Below, one piece after another: positions 37,874-46,250 of a stretch of DNA of 64,000 nucleotides. A program made the position numbers and the translations under genes. Positions within the stretch are counted from its first letter, which is position 1; every line of letters begins with the position of its first letter. This DNA comes from Streptosporangium sandarakinum (GTDB taxonomy: Bacteria; Actinomycetota; Actinomycetes; Streptosporangiales; Streptosporangiaceae). The stretch spans positions 1 to 64,000 of the forward strand of contig NZ_JACCCO010000003.1 of assembly GCF_013409935.1 (NCBI RefSeq), in the 5' to 3' direction. The notes under the pieces were generated by a model, which worked only from the letters and a program-made list of their open reading frames with translations, was not told the DNA's origin and made no database searches.

Positions 37874-37951
37874 TCACACAACACGCATGATAAAGGGCGG
37901 CACATCCGCTACAGGCGTGCCGCCCTCGGGTAAGGACCGGGCCGGGTCGGA

Positions 37952-39085
37952 TCAGGCGAGCACGCCCGCGGCGCGCAGCCGTTCGGCGGTCCCCCGGTCC
38001 AGGCCCCAGTCCGACAGGTCGGAAAGGAGGGTCGCGGGGGAGAGGTCCGGCTCGCCCGCGCCCTCCAGCCGTGGCGCGGGCGCGGGCTGGCGGACCCCGC
38101 CGACCTCGACGAACGTGCCGCGGGCCCGGTTGTGCGGGTGCTCGGCGGCCTCGGCCGGATCCAGGACCGGCACGACGCAGGCGTCCGACCCGGCGAACAC
38201 CTCCTCCCACTCGGCGCGGGTCCGGGAGCGGAACGCCTCGGCCAGCCGTTCGCGCAGCTCCGGCCAGCGCGCCCGGTCGTCGCGGTCGGGCAGGTCGGCG
38301 AGGCCCATCAGGGCCACCATCTCCGCCCAGAACTGCGGCTCCAGCGCGCCCACCGCGACGAAACCCCCGTCGGCGGTCTCGTAGGTGTCGTACATGGGCG
38401 CGCCGGTGTCGAGGAGGTTGGTGCCGCGCGGCCCCCAGAAGCCGCTCTGCACACCCTGGTAGAACATGGCGAACAGGGCCGCGGCGCCGTCCACCATGGC
38501 CGCGTCCACCACCCGGCCCCGGCCGGTCCGCTCCCGCTCGAACAGGGCGAGCAGCACGCCGTAGGCGAGCATGAGGCCGCCGCCGGCGAAGTCGCCGAGG
38601 ATGTTGATCGGCGGGGTGGGCTTGCCGCCCTCGCGGCCCAGCAGGGACAGCACGCCCGCGACGGCGATGTAGTCGATGTCGTGCCCGGCGGTCGTGGCCA
38701 GCGGGCCCTCCTGGCCCCAGCCGGTCATCCGCCCGTACACCAGCCGGGGGTTGACGGCCCGCAGGTCCTCGGGGCCGATGCCGAGGCGCTCGGCGACGCC
38801 CGGCCGGAAGACCTCGATGACCACGTCGGCGTGCGCGGCCAGCTCCCGGAACGCGGCCACCCCCTCGGGCGACTTCAGGTCCAGCCCGATCGTCCGCTTG
38901 CCGCGGTCCATCACGTCGCGCCGGGGCCGGTCCCCGGCCGCCGCGACCGCGGCCACCCGGTCGATCCGCAGCACCTCGGCACCGTGGTCGGCCAGCATCA
39001 TCCCGGCGAACGGGCCGGGGGCCAGGCCGGCCAGCTCCAGCACGCGGACTCCGGACAGCGGGCCGCTCCTGGTCACGCGCTCCAT
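37952..39085 (-). CDS. CaiB/BaiF family CoA-transferase (alpha-methylacyl-CoA racemase-like)
   Basis: 377 residues; the ATG follows GGAGAGGAG. The family start GVRVLELAGLAPGPFAGMMLADHGAEVLRIDR is present, then DLKSPEG, ADVVIEVFRPGVAERLGIGPEDL and RGRVVDAAMVDGAAAL with the catalytic-type Asp. The pattern (GHDIDYIAVAGVLSLLG, then DTGAPMYDTYETADGGFVAVGALEPQFW) is that of alpha-methylacyl-CoA racemases rather than formyl-CoA transferases. Racemases epimerise 2-methyl-branched acyl-CoAs, allowing branched or steroid side-chain beta-oxidation. It is divergent from the kinase gene. Confidence 0.82.
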   Translation of the reverse strand: MERVTRSGPLSGVRVLELAGLAPGPFAGMMLADHGAEVLRIDRVAAVAAAGDRPRRDVMDRGKRTIGLDLKSPEGVAAFRELAAHADVVIEVFRPGVAERLGIGPEDLRAVNPRLVYGRMTGWGQEGPLATTAGHDIDYIAVAGVLSLLGREGGKPTPPINILGDFAGGGLMLAYGVLLALFERERTGRGRVVDAAMVDGAAALFAMFYQGVQSGFWGPRGTNLLDTGAPMYDTYETADGGFVAVGALEPQFWAEMVALMGLADLPDRDDRARWPELRERLAEAFRSRTRAEWEEVFAGSDACVVPVLDPAEAAEHPHNRARGTFVEVGGVRQPAPAPRLEGAGEPDLSPATLLSDLSDWGLDRGTAERLRAAGVLA

Positions 39086-39326
39086 GCGATCTCCTCTCCG
39101 GGGCCAAGTAGAACAACATTCGGCTCCGGGTGGCAAGACGTCCGCGCCGGGCCGTGCGGGCCGCGTGCGAGCCGGATGCGGGCCGCGTGCGGAGCCGGGC
39201 GGTGACCGGGATTCCGGCCCGCGAGCCCCGGGCGGCGGCCCCCGTCCCGTCGTCCGTTCGGGACCGCCGGCGGCCGGTCGGTGTGGGAAACTTGCGGCTT
39301 ATCCGATGGGATCTAGGGGTCACGTG

Positions 39327-41009
39327 ATGACGTATCCGGACGGTGGACGGGTTGTCGCCGGGCGCTACCGGCTGCTGAGGGAGCTCGGCAGGGGCGGCAT
39401 GGGCGTGGTCTGGGAGGGATACGACACCCTTCTCGACCGGCCCGTCGCGGTCAAGGAGGTGCTGCTGCCGCCGAACCTCCCCCCGGCCGAGCGCGAGCGC
39501 CAGCTCGCCCGCACCTCCCGCGAGGCCAGGACGGCGGCGCGGCTGAACCACCGGGGCATCGTGGCGATCTACGACGTCGCCGAGGAGGACGGCCGCCCCT
39601 GGATCGTCATGGAGCTTGTCCGGGCCCGGGGCCTGGACCAGGTGGGCACGCTGTCGGTCCACCAGGTCGCCGGGATCGGCCGCCAGGTGCTGGCGGCGCT
39701 GCGGGCGGCCCACGAGGCCGGCATCCTGCACCGCGACGTCAAGCCCAGCAACATCCTGCTGGCCGACGACGGCCGGGCCGTGCTGACCGACTTCGGCATC
39801 GCCACCCTCGAAGGCGACACCTCGCTGACCCAGACCGGCATGGTGACCGGCTCGCCCAGCTTCCTGCCGCCGGAGCGCGCCACCGCGGGGCCCTCCGGTC
39901 CCTGGTCCGACCTGTGGTCGCTCGGCGCGACCCTGTACGCGGCGCTGCTGGGCCACGGCCCCTTCGAGCGCCCCACCGCCATCGCCACACTCGGGGCGCT
40001 CATCACCGAGGAGCCCGACTTCAGCCGGGTGCCGCCGGAGATGCGCGAGGTGCTCACCGGCATGCTCCAGCGCGACCCGGCCCACCGGCTCACCGCCGAC
40101 CAGGCCGACCTGCTGCTGGCCGAGGCGAGCGGCGCCGCGCCCGCGGGACCGCGCCGCGCCGCGACGGGGCCCCGCCGTACCGACCGGCACCGTACGGCGG
40201 AGACCTCCGCGTTCTCCGGAGCCACCGAGCCCACCGGAGCCACCGGGCCCACCGGAATCACCGGGGCCACCGGGTCCCACGGGTCGCGCGGCCCCGCCCG
40301 GGAGCGGCGGCGCACCGGGTGGATCACGCTGATCGCGGCGGCCGTGGTCCTCCTCGCCGGAGGCGGCGCCGCGGCCCTGGCGATGTCCCAGGGGGACGAG
40401 CCGGACCCCGGCGTGGCGCTGACGGCCGCGCCGGCCGACACCGGGGAGCCGGCCGGCACCGGGACGCTCGGCGAAACGGAGACGCTGAGCGCCTCGCCCA
40501 CGCCGAGCCCCACCCCCACCAGGACCAGGAAACCCGCCCCGCAGCTCAGGCTCTGGCAGGCCAAGGCGCCGGACAACTGGACGATCGGCTACCCGGCCGG
40601 CTGGCGGGGCGACTGGGCCGCCGAGACGAACTACACCCAGTGGCTGAGCCCCGACGGCCAGGCCCATCTCGGGGTCGAGGTGCTCCCCGAGAACGCCGGG
40701 AACCTGCGCGCGCTCCAGGAGACCGTCCGGGACGACACCGCCCAGTGGAGCGAGATCCTCACCGAGAAGACGGTGAACGTCCCGCTCGCCTACGGCTCCG
40801 GGCTCGACTGGGAGTTCACCTGGAAGACGGACCAGATCGGGGGCGCGCCGTGGGCCAGGCCCGGCGTGACCTACCGCGAGACACGCCGGTTCGTCGGGGT
40901 CGGCGACACGGTCTTCGTGCTGAGCTGGACGGCCGCCGAGAAGTGGAACGGGCGTCCCGGGCTCATGGAGAAGATCTTCACGAGTTTCCACCCGCGGGGA
41001 GGCGAGTGA
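39327..41009 (+). CDS. Membrane-anchored serine/threonine protein kinase
   Basis: 560 residues. Hanks-type kinase: Gly loop GRGGMGVVWEG (21-31), Lys43, HRDVKPSN (135-142), DFG (155-157), PPE in place of APE (181-183). A juxtamembrane linker includes a Gly-x-Thr/Pro run (~298-322) that looks collagen-like. TM helix ~332-353. The extracytoplasmic part is a Ser/Thr/Pro stalk and a ~140-residue domain (QAKAPDNWTIGYPAGWRGDW to the end) rather than PASTA repeats. It presumably senses an external signal and phosphorylates cytoplasmic proteins. One base separates it from the next gene, with no obvious functional link. Confidence 0.9.
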   Translation: MTYPDGGRVVAGRYRLLRELGRGGMGVVWEGYDTLLDRPVAVKEVLLPPNLPPAERERQLARTSREARTAARLNHRGIVAIYDVAEEDGRPWIVMELVRARGLDQVGTLSVHQVAGIGRQVLAALRAAHEAGILHRDVKPSNILLADDGRAVLTDFGIATLEGDTSLTQTGMVTGSPSFLPPERATAGPSGPWSDLWSLGATLYAALLGHGPFERPTAIATLGALITEEPDFSRVPPEMREVLTGMLQRDPAHRLTADQADLLLAEASGAAPAGPRRAATGPRRTDRHRTAETSAFSGATEPTGATGPTGITGATGSHGSRGPARERRRTGWITLIAAAVVLLAGGGAAALAMSQGDEPDPGVALTAAPADTGEPAGTGTLGETETLSASPTPSPTPTRTRKPAPQLRLWQAKAPDNWTIGYPAGWRGDWAAETNYTQWLSPDGQAHLGVEVLPENAGNLRALQETVRDDTAQWSEILTEKTVNVPLAYGSGLDWEFTWKTDQIGGAPWARPGVTYRETRRFVGVGDTVFVLSWTAAEKWNGRPGLMEKIFTSFHPRGGE

Positions 41010-41010
41010 C

Positions 41011-41997
41011 ATGACCGGTGAGGCGCCCTGGAAGGTGCTGGCGCTGCCGCCGCTGCCCGCCGAGGCGCTGCGCGGCCTGCTCGGCCCGCTCGGCGACCGG
41101 GTGGAGGTGTCGGTCCCGGAGAGCCGCGACCGCGCCGGCCTGCTCACCGCGCTGGCCGGCGCCGAGATCGTGGTCGGCGACTGGAGCGGCGGGCTCGCGC
41201 TCGACGCCGAGGCCGTCCGCGCCGCCCCGAGGCTGGCGTTCGTGCAGCAGCCCTCGGTGGGAGTGGACGGCCACGACCTCGCCGCGCTGGCCGCGGCCGG
41301 CGTGCCGCTGGCCAACACCGCCGGGGTGAGCGCCGTCGCGGTGGCCGAGTGGTGCCTCGCCGCCGCGCTCTCGCTGTCGCGGCGGCTGCCCGAGGCCGAC
41401 GCCGCGGTCCGCGCCGGCGGCTGGCCGCAGCTCGACCTCGGCCCCAGGGAACTGTACGGCTCGCGCGTCGGGATCGTCGGCTTCGGCCCGATCGGCCAGG
41501 AGTGCGCGCGGATGTTCGCCGCGCACGGCTGCGAGGTGTCCTACTGGACCCGGCGGCCCCGTGAGGCCCCCTACGCCCACCGGCCGCTGCCGGAGCTGGT
41601 CGCCTCCTCCGACGTGCTGGTGGTGGTGGTCGCGCTGACGGAGGAGACCCGGGGCCTGGTCGACCCGCTGCGGATGCCCGCCGGGTCGCTGCTGGTCAAC
41701 GCGGCCCGCGGGGGAGTGGTGGACGGGGCGGCCCTGCTTTCCGCCCTGTCCTCCGGGCACCTGGGCGGCGCCGCGCTCGACGTGTTCGAGACCGAGCCGC
41801 TCCCCGCGGACGACCCGCTGCGCGGCCACCCCCGGGTGCTGCTGTCCCCGCACGTGGCGGGGGTGACCGCCCAGGTCACCGGGCGGCTGGTCCGGCGGGT
41901 CCTGGACAACCTCGGCGCCGCCCTCGACGGCCGCCCTGTGACCGATGTGGTCAATGGGACGGGGGCGGTTGTCCGCCGCCGGACGGGCCGGGCGTAG
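41011..41997 (+). CDS. D-isomer 2-hydroxyacid dehydrogenase family protein
   Basis: 328 residues. The NAD-binding domain begins GSRVGIVGFGPIGQECARMFAAHG, and catalytic positions are Arg in NAARGGVVDGAAL, Glu in DVFETEPLPADDPL and His in LLSPHVAG. It is a typical NAD(P)H-dependent reductase of 2-ketoacids (glyoxylate/hydroxypyruvate reductase or phosphoglycerate dehydrogenase-like). The short length without an ACT domain argues against SerA. Substrate not determinable. It starts 1 bp after the kinase stop, so it is co-transcribed. Confidence 0.85.
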   Translation: MTGEAPWKVLALPPLPAEALRGLLGPLGDRVEVSVPESRDRAGLLTALAGAEIVVGDWSGGLALDAEAVRAAPRLAFVQQPSVGVDGHDLAALAAAGVPLANTAGVSAVAVAEWCLAAALSLSRRLPEADAAVRAGGWPQLDLGPRELYGSRVGIVGFGPIGQECARMFAAHGCEVSYWTRRPREAPYAHRPLPELVASSDVLVVVVALTEETRGLVDPLRMPAGSLLVNAARGGVVDGAALLSALSSGHLGGAALDVFETEPLPADDPLRGHPRVLLSPHVAGVTAQVTGRLVRRVLDNLGAALDGRPVTDVVNGTGAVVRRRTGRA

Positions 41998-42098
41998 AGT
42001 TTCCGCGCGTTTAACGTGTCCCGTCTGGCTCCGATGACAGGTGAGATATACCGTGCTAGAGGCGATCTTCCTATGAGTGCTCCGGGGGTGGATGTCCT

Positions 42099-43466
42099 GT
42101 GGAACAGATGACGGAGATGGCGGCGCACCGCCGGGCCGTCGAGCAGATCAGGCAGGCCTACGCCGAGATTCCCGAGGACGCGGCTCCCCGGCTGGCCAAG
42201 GCCACGACCAACCTGTTCCGCTTCCGCGACTCCTCCCGTGCGGCCAAACTGTCGGCCCGCGACCTCGACAGGGTCATCGAGGTCGACCCGGTGGCCATGA
42301 CGGCCGAGGTGCAGGGCATGACCACCTACGAGCACCTGGTGGACGCCACCCTCCCGCACGGGCTCATGCCGTACGTCGTGCCGCAGCTGAAGACGATCAC
42401 GCTGGGCGGCGCGGTGACCGGGCTCGGCATCGAGTCCACCAGCTTCCGCGACGGGCTGCCGCACGAGTCGGTGGAGGAGCTGGAGATCCTCACCGGCGAC
42501 GGCCGGATCGTCGTGGCGCGCGACGACAACGAGCACCGCGACCTGTTCCGGGCCTTCCCCAACTCCTACGGCACGCTCGGATACGCCCTGCGGATCCGCA
42601 TCAAGCTCAAGCCCGTCCAGCCGTACGTCCGGCTCACCCACATCCCCTTCGCCGACGCCGACAAGTGCATGGTCGCCATGCGGGAGATCTGCGAGAGCGG
42701 CCAGTACGAGGGTGAGCGGGCCGACTTCGTGGACGGCACCTACTTCGGGCCGAACGAGCTCTACATCACCGTGGGGCAGTTCGCGGAGAAGGCGCCTTAC
42801 CTGTCCGACTACACCGGGATGCGCATCTACTACCGGTCGATCCAGACCCGGACGCGTGACTGGCTGACCGTCCGCGACTACCTGTGGCGCTGGGACACCG
42901 ACTGGTTCTGGTGCTCGCGGGCCTTCGGCGTGCAGGGCGCGCTGGTGCGCTCGCTGATGCCCCGCAAGTGGATGCGCTCCGACGTCTACCGCAAGCTCGT
43001 CGGCCTGGACCGCAGGTACGGCCTGACCGCCCGGGTGGACCGCTGGCGCGGCCGGCCCGTGCAGGAGTCGGTCATCCAGGACATCGAGGTGCCCGTCGAA
43101 CGCGGCGCGGAGTTCCTGGAGTTCTTCCACGACAAGGTCGGCATGACCCCGGTGTGGATGTGCCCGCTGAAGTCGTCCGAAGAGTGGCCCCTCTACCCGC
43201 TGGAGCCCGGCCGCCTCTACGTCAACTTCGGGTTCTGGGGCACGGTCCCGCTGCCCCGCGGCCAGTTCGACGGCTACTACAACCGCATGATCGAGAACGC
43301 GGTCCACCGGCTCGACGGCCACAAGTCCCTGTACTCCACGTCTTTCTACGACCGGGACGAGTTCTGGAAGTTTTATAACGGTCCTATCTACTGGCCGGTA
43401 AAGCGGGCATACGATGCCGGTGGCCGGTTGCTCGACCTCTACGACAAGTGTGTACGGGGGCGTTAG
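42099..43466 (+). CDS. bfaA: FAD-binding oxidoreductase of 10-methyl fatty acid synthesis (BfaA/TmsA)
   Basis: 455 residues from a GTG (an ATG three codons later is possible). The FAD_binding_4 domain covers the first ~200 residues: TTNLFRFRDSSRAAKLSARDLDRVIEVDP, then the TLGGAVTGLGIESTSFRDGLPHESVEELEILTGDG block typical of this family and of DHCR24-like enzymes. The C-terminal part has WPLYPLEPGRLYVNFGFWG. Directly downstream (11 bp) is a cyclopropane-synthase-like methyltransferase. This pair, BfaA-BfaB or TmsA-TmsB, makes 10-methylstearate: the methylase forms 10-methylene fatty acyl phospholipid and this flavoprotein reduces it with NADPH. Assigned from pairing and family. Confidence 0.82.
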   Translation: MEQMTEMAAHRRAVEQIRQAYAEIPEDAAPRLAKATTNLFRFRDSSRAAKLSARDLDRVIEVDPVAMTAEVQGMTTYEHLVDATLPHGLMPYVVPQLKTITLGGAVTGLGIESTSFRDGLPHESVEELEILTGDGRIVVARDDNEHRDLFRAFPNSYGTLGYALRIRIKLKPVQPYVRLTHIPFADADKCMVAMREICESGQYEGERADFVDGTYFGPNELYITVGQFAEKAPYLSDYTGMRIYYRSIQTRTRDWLTVRDYLWRWDTDWFWCSRAFGVQGALVRSLMPRKWMRSDVYRKLVGLDRRYGLTARVDRWRGRPVQESVIQDIEVPVERGAEFLEFFHDKVGMTPVWMCPLKSSEEWPLYPLEPGRLYVNFGFWGTVPLPRGQFDGYYNRMIENAVHRLDGHKSLYSTSFYDRDEFWKFYNGPIYWPVKRAYDAGGRLLDLYDKCVRGR

Positions 43467-43477
43467 GAGTTGATTCT

Positions 43478-44737
43478 GTGAAACTCGCAGAGATCTTCGA
43501 AAAGGTCGTCGGGCCCGAGGCGAACGTCCGCCTCACCGCCTACGACGGCAGCAAGGCCGGCCCCGCCAGCGCCGACATCACCATCGACATCAGGTCCCCC
43601 ATCGCCGTCGCCTACCTGGCGCAGGCCCCGGGCGAACTCGGCCTCGCGCGGGCCTACGTGTCGGGCCACATCGACGTGCACGGGGACATGTACTCGCTGC
43701 TGTCGCGGATGTGGTCGATCACGCTCGACGACATCCCGGTGAGCGAGAAGATCGCCGCCGTCCGCGCCCTGGGCCTCAAGCCCCTGCTGATGCGCGTGCC
43801 CCCGCCCCCGCAGGAGGTACGCCGCAGCATGCTGGCCAAGATGGGCAGCAGGCACGCCAAGGAGCGCGACGCCCAGGCGATCCACCACCACTACGACGTC
43901 TCCAACACCTTCTACGAGTGGGTGCTCGGCCCCTCCATGGCCTACACCTGCGCGACGTTCCCCCGTGAGGACGCCACGCTGGAGGAGGCGCAGTTCACCA
44001 AGTTCGACCTCGTCGCCCGAAAGCTGGGCCTCAAGCCCGGGATGCGGCTGCTGGACGTCGGCTGCGGCTGGGGCGGCATGGTCATGCACGCCGCCCGCGA
44101 GTACGGCGTCAAGGCGCTGGGCGTCACCCTCTCGCGCCAGCAGGCCGAGTGGGCGCAGAAGGCCATCGCCGAGGCCGGGCTGGAGGAACTGGCCGAGGTC
44201 CGCCACATGGACTACCGCGACGTCACCGAGAGCGGCTTCGACGCGGTCAGCTCCATCGGCCTCACCGAGCACATCGGCAAGGACCAGCTGCCGAACTACT
44301 TCCGCTTCCTGTACGACAAGCTCCTCCCCGGCGGCCGGCTCCTCAACCACTGCATCACCCGGCCCACCGGCACCGAGAAGACGTTCAACGGGGGCGGGTT
44401 CATCAACCGCTACGTCTTCCCCGACGGGGAGCTGGAGTCGGTCGGCTACCTCATCCGCCAGATGGAGGACACCGGCTTCGAGATCCACCACGAGGAGAAC
44501 CTCCGCGAGCACTACGCCAGGACCCTCCGCCACTGGTGCGACAACCTCGACGCGCACTGGGACGAGGCGGTCGCCGAGGTCGGCCGGGGCACGGCCCGGG
44601 TCTGGCGGCTGTACATGGCCGGCTGCATCGTCGGCTTCGAGCGCAACAAGGTCCAGCTCCACCAGGTGCTCGGCGTGAAGCTCGGCCCGCGGGGGAAGTC
44701 CGGCGTGCCGCTGCGCCCCGCCCTCGACTGGCCCTGA
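43478..44737 (+). CDS. bfaB: SAM-dependent fatty acid C-methyltransferase (BfaB/TmsB, CFA synthase-like)
   Basis: 419 residues from a GTG with TTAGGAG eight bases upstream; an upstream in-frame ATG overlaps bfaA and lacks a ribosome site. The CFA synthase fold is clear: HHHYDVSNTFYEWVLGPSMAYTC (136-158), SAM motif LLDVGCGWGG (191-200), SIGLTEHIGKDQLPNYF and the RLYMAGCIVGFERNKVQLHQVL ending. A ~120-residue N-terminal domain (AYLAQAPGELGLARAYVSGHIDVHGDMY) precedes it. Together with bfaA it converts oleoyl chains to 10-methyl-branched ones, membrane lipids characteristic of many actinomycetes. Confidence 0.85.
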   Translation: MKLAEIFEKVVGPEANVRLTAYDGSKAGPASADITIDIRSPIAVAYLAQAPGELGLARAYVSGHIDVHGDMYSLLSRMWSITLDDIPVSEKIAAVRALGLKPLLMRVPPPPQEVRRSMLAKMGSRHAKERDAQAIHHHYDVSNTFYEWVLGPSMAYTCATFPREDATLEEAQFTKFDLVARKLGLKPGMRLLDVGCGWGGMVMHAAREYGVKALGVTLSRQQAEWAQKAIAEAGLEELAEVRHMDYRDVTESGFDAVSSIGLTEHIGKDQLPNYFRFLYDKLLPGGRLLNHCITRPTGTEKTFNGGGFINRYVFPDGELESVGYLIRQMEDTGFEIHHEENLREHYARTLRHWCDNLDAHWDEAVAEVGRGTARVWRLYMAGCIVGFERNKVQLHQVLGVKLGPRGKSGVPLRPALDWP

Positions 44738-44746
44738 TCCGGTCTC

Positions 44747-44790
44747 GCCCGGGAGGCCCGCCCGGTCCTCACCGGGTGGGCCTCCCGGGC
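44747..44790. terminator. Long bidirectional hairpin between bfaB and the sensor gene
   Basis: Arms 44747-44766 and 44771-44790 pair over 20 bp with one G-T wobble and a 4-nt loop. The repeat starts 9 bp after the bfaB stop and runs into the last codons of the convergent sensor gene, so it can terminate transcription from both sides. No U-tract. Confidence 0.6.
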
Positions 44791-46250
44791 GGCCGGCCGG
44801 CCTCCGAGGTCAGCTCGGTGAACCGGACCCGGCCGTCCGGCAGGAGCCGTACGACGGGCATGGCCTTGTCGACGGGCTCGCCGAGCCGGTCGAAGGTGAT
44901 CCACCCGCTGGCGGCGGGAACGCTCAGCGAGGAACTCGTCAGCATGTTCGCGACGGCGCTCGCCGAGGGCCGCGTGATCCCCTGCGCGGCCAGGACGTCC
45001 ACCGCCGTGAGGGCGGTCAGCATCGCGTCGTGGTGCATGATGGCCTGCCCGTCGTCGAGGCTCTCGCCGGGGAACAGCGCGGGGAAGCTGTCGGCCCCCT
45101 GCCTGAAGCGGTTGGCGACGACCTGGTGGACGGCGTCCGGGACGGCGCTCCAGGAAGCGGGATGGGCCAGCGCCGTGTAGTAGACCTCCAGGCCGGCTCC
45201 GGTGTCGTCCCAGATCTGCTGCCCGGACCGGTTGAGGTTGCTCGCGTCGTCGCCGGTCACGACGGTGAGCTTCCGGTCGACGCACGTCCTGCGTGTCAGC
45301 GCCCGCAGGAAGGCGGGCAGGTTCCCCCAGCGCCCGGCGAAGAAGACCACGCCGGCGCCGCTGTTGCAGATCCGTTCGGTCATCTGCGCCAGCACCGTGT
45401 CCGCCCCGTCGAGCGCGGAGTTGTAGGTGAGCGGGACGTCCAGCAGGCGAGGGGCCCCCTTCCCGGCGGGAAGGACGTCCCCGAAGGCCGCGGCGAAGGA
45501 CCTCGCCAGGGTCCTGGTGTAGGAGTCGTCCTCGTCCTCGTCCTGCACCATGACCGCGGTGAAGGAACCGCGCCTGCCGAGGAAGTGCGCGAGCGCCCGG
45601 GCCTCGGCGTTGTTGGAGGGCGCCACCCGCACCAGGGTGGCCTTGCCGGACAGCTCGTCGGAGGTGATGACGGCGCCCACCAGGGCGATCTCGGCGGCGG
45701 ACAGCTCGTCGATCGCCCGCTTCGTCCCGCCGAGGCTGGAGCCCAGACCGGTCACCGCCACCAGGTGGTCCGGGCCCGTCGCGCTCTCCTTCAGCTCGCG
45801 CACCGTCGTCCGCCAGGCGTCCGCGTCGCCGGAGGTGTCGGCGAGCAGCAGCTGCACGTTCGGCGCGCTCGCGTTCCCCTCATTGTGGTTGCTCCAGTAC
45901 TGGGCGAGGTAGGCCCCCTGCACGGCGTGCCGGACGCTCTCGGCGCTCTGCGTGCTCGCCGGGCCCGCGGCCGGGTCCAGCGGCAGCATCGCCGCGATGC
46001 TCACGTACGGCGCGGCCTGCGCGCGCACCCACTCGTTCTCCCGGCGGATCAGCTCCGCGACGGAGGAGAGGTTCTCCGGATACCTCCCCGACCCGTCGGT
46101 GACCGTGGGGCGCGGCCGCAGGACGACCACCAGGACGGCGACGAGGGCGCAGACCAGCAGCACGCACAGCAGCCAGAACCAGAAGGGGTGTGCCTTCCAC
46201 AGGGGCGCCCTGCCGCTGAAGCCCCGGCCGGAGCGTCGTGGTTCACTCAT
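44769..46250 (-). CDS. Membrane-anchored periplasmic-binding-protein-like (type I) sensor
   Basis: 493 residues. A short basic cytoplasmic tail, one TM helix at ~22-44 (PFWFWLLCVLLVCALVAVLVVVL) and a large external domain. That domain follows the Leu/Ile/Val-binding (Peripla_BP_6, type I) fold: YVSIAAMLPLDP, VQGAYLAQYW, VQLLLADTSGDA, VAVTGLGSSLGGT, ELSAAEIALVGAVITSDELSG, and later VTGDDASNLNRSG and HHDAMLTALTAVDVLAAQG. There is no lipobox and no permease gene nearby. Its start overlaps the NTPase gene by 8 bp, so the two form a coupled unit. It looks like a ligand sensor, not a transporter subunit. Confidence 0.75.
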   Translation of the reverse strand: MSEPRRSGRGFSGRAPLWKAHPFWFWLLCVLLVCALVAVLVVVLRPRPTVTDGSGRYPENLSSVAELIRRENEWVRAQAAPYVSIAAMLPLDPAAGPASTQSAESVRHAVQGAYLAQYWSNHNEGNASAPNVQLLLADTSGDADAWRTTVRELKESATGPDHLVAVTGLGSSLGGTKRAIDELSAAEIALVGAVITSDELSGKATLVRVAPSNNAEARALAHFLGRRGSFTAVMVQDEDEDDSYTRTLARSFAAAFGDVLPAGKGAPRLLDVPLTYNSALDGADTVLAQMTERICNSGAGVVFFAGRWGNLPAFLRALTRRTCVDRKLTVVTGDDASNLNRSGQQIWDDTGAGLEVYYTALAHPASWSAVPDAVHQVVANRFRQGADSFPALFPGESLDDGQAIMHHDAMLTALTAVDVLAAQGITRPSASAVANMLTSSSLSVPAASGWITFDRLGEPVDKAMPVVRLLPDGRVRFTELTSEAGRPPGRPTR

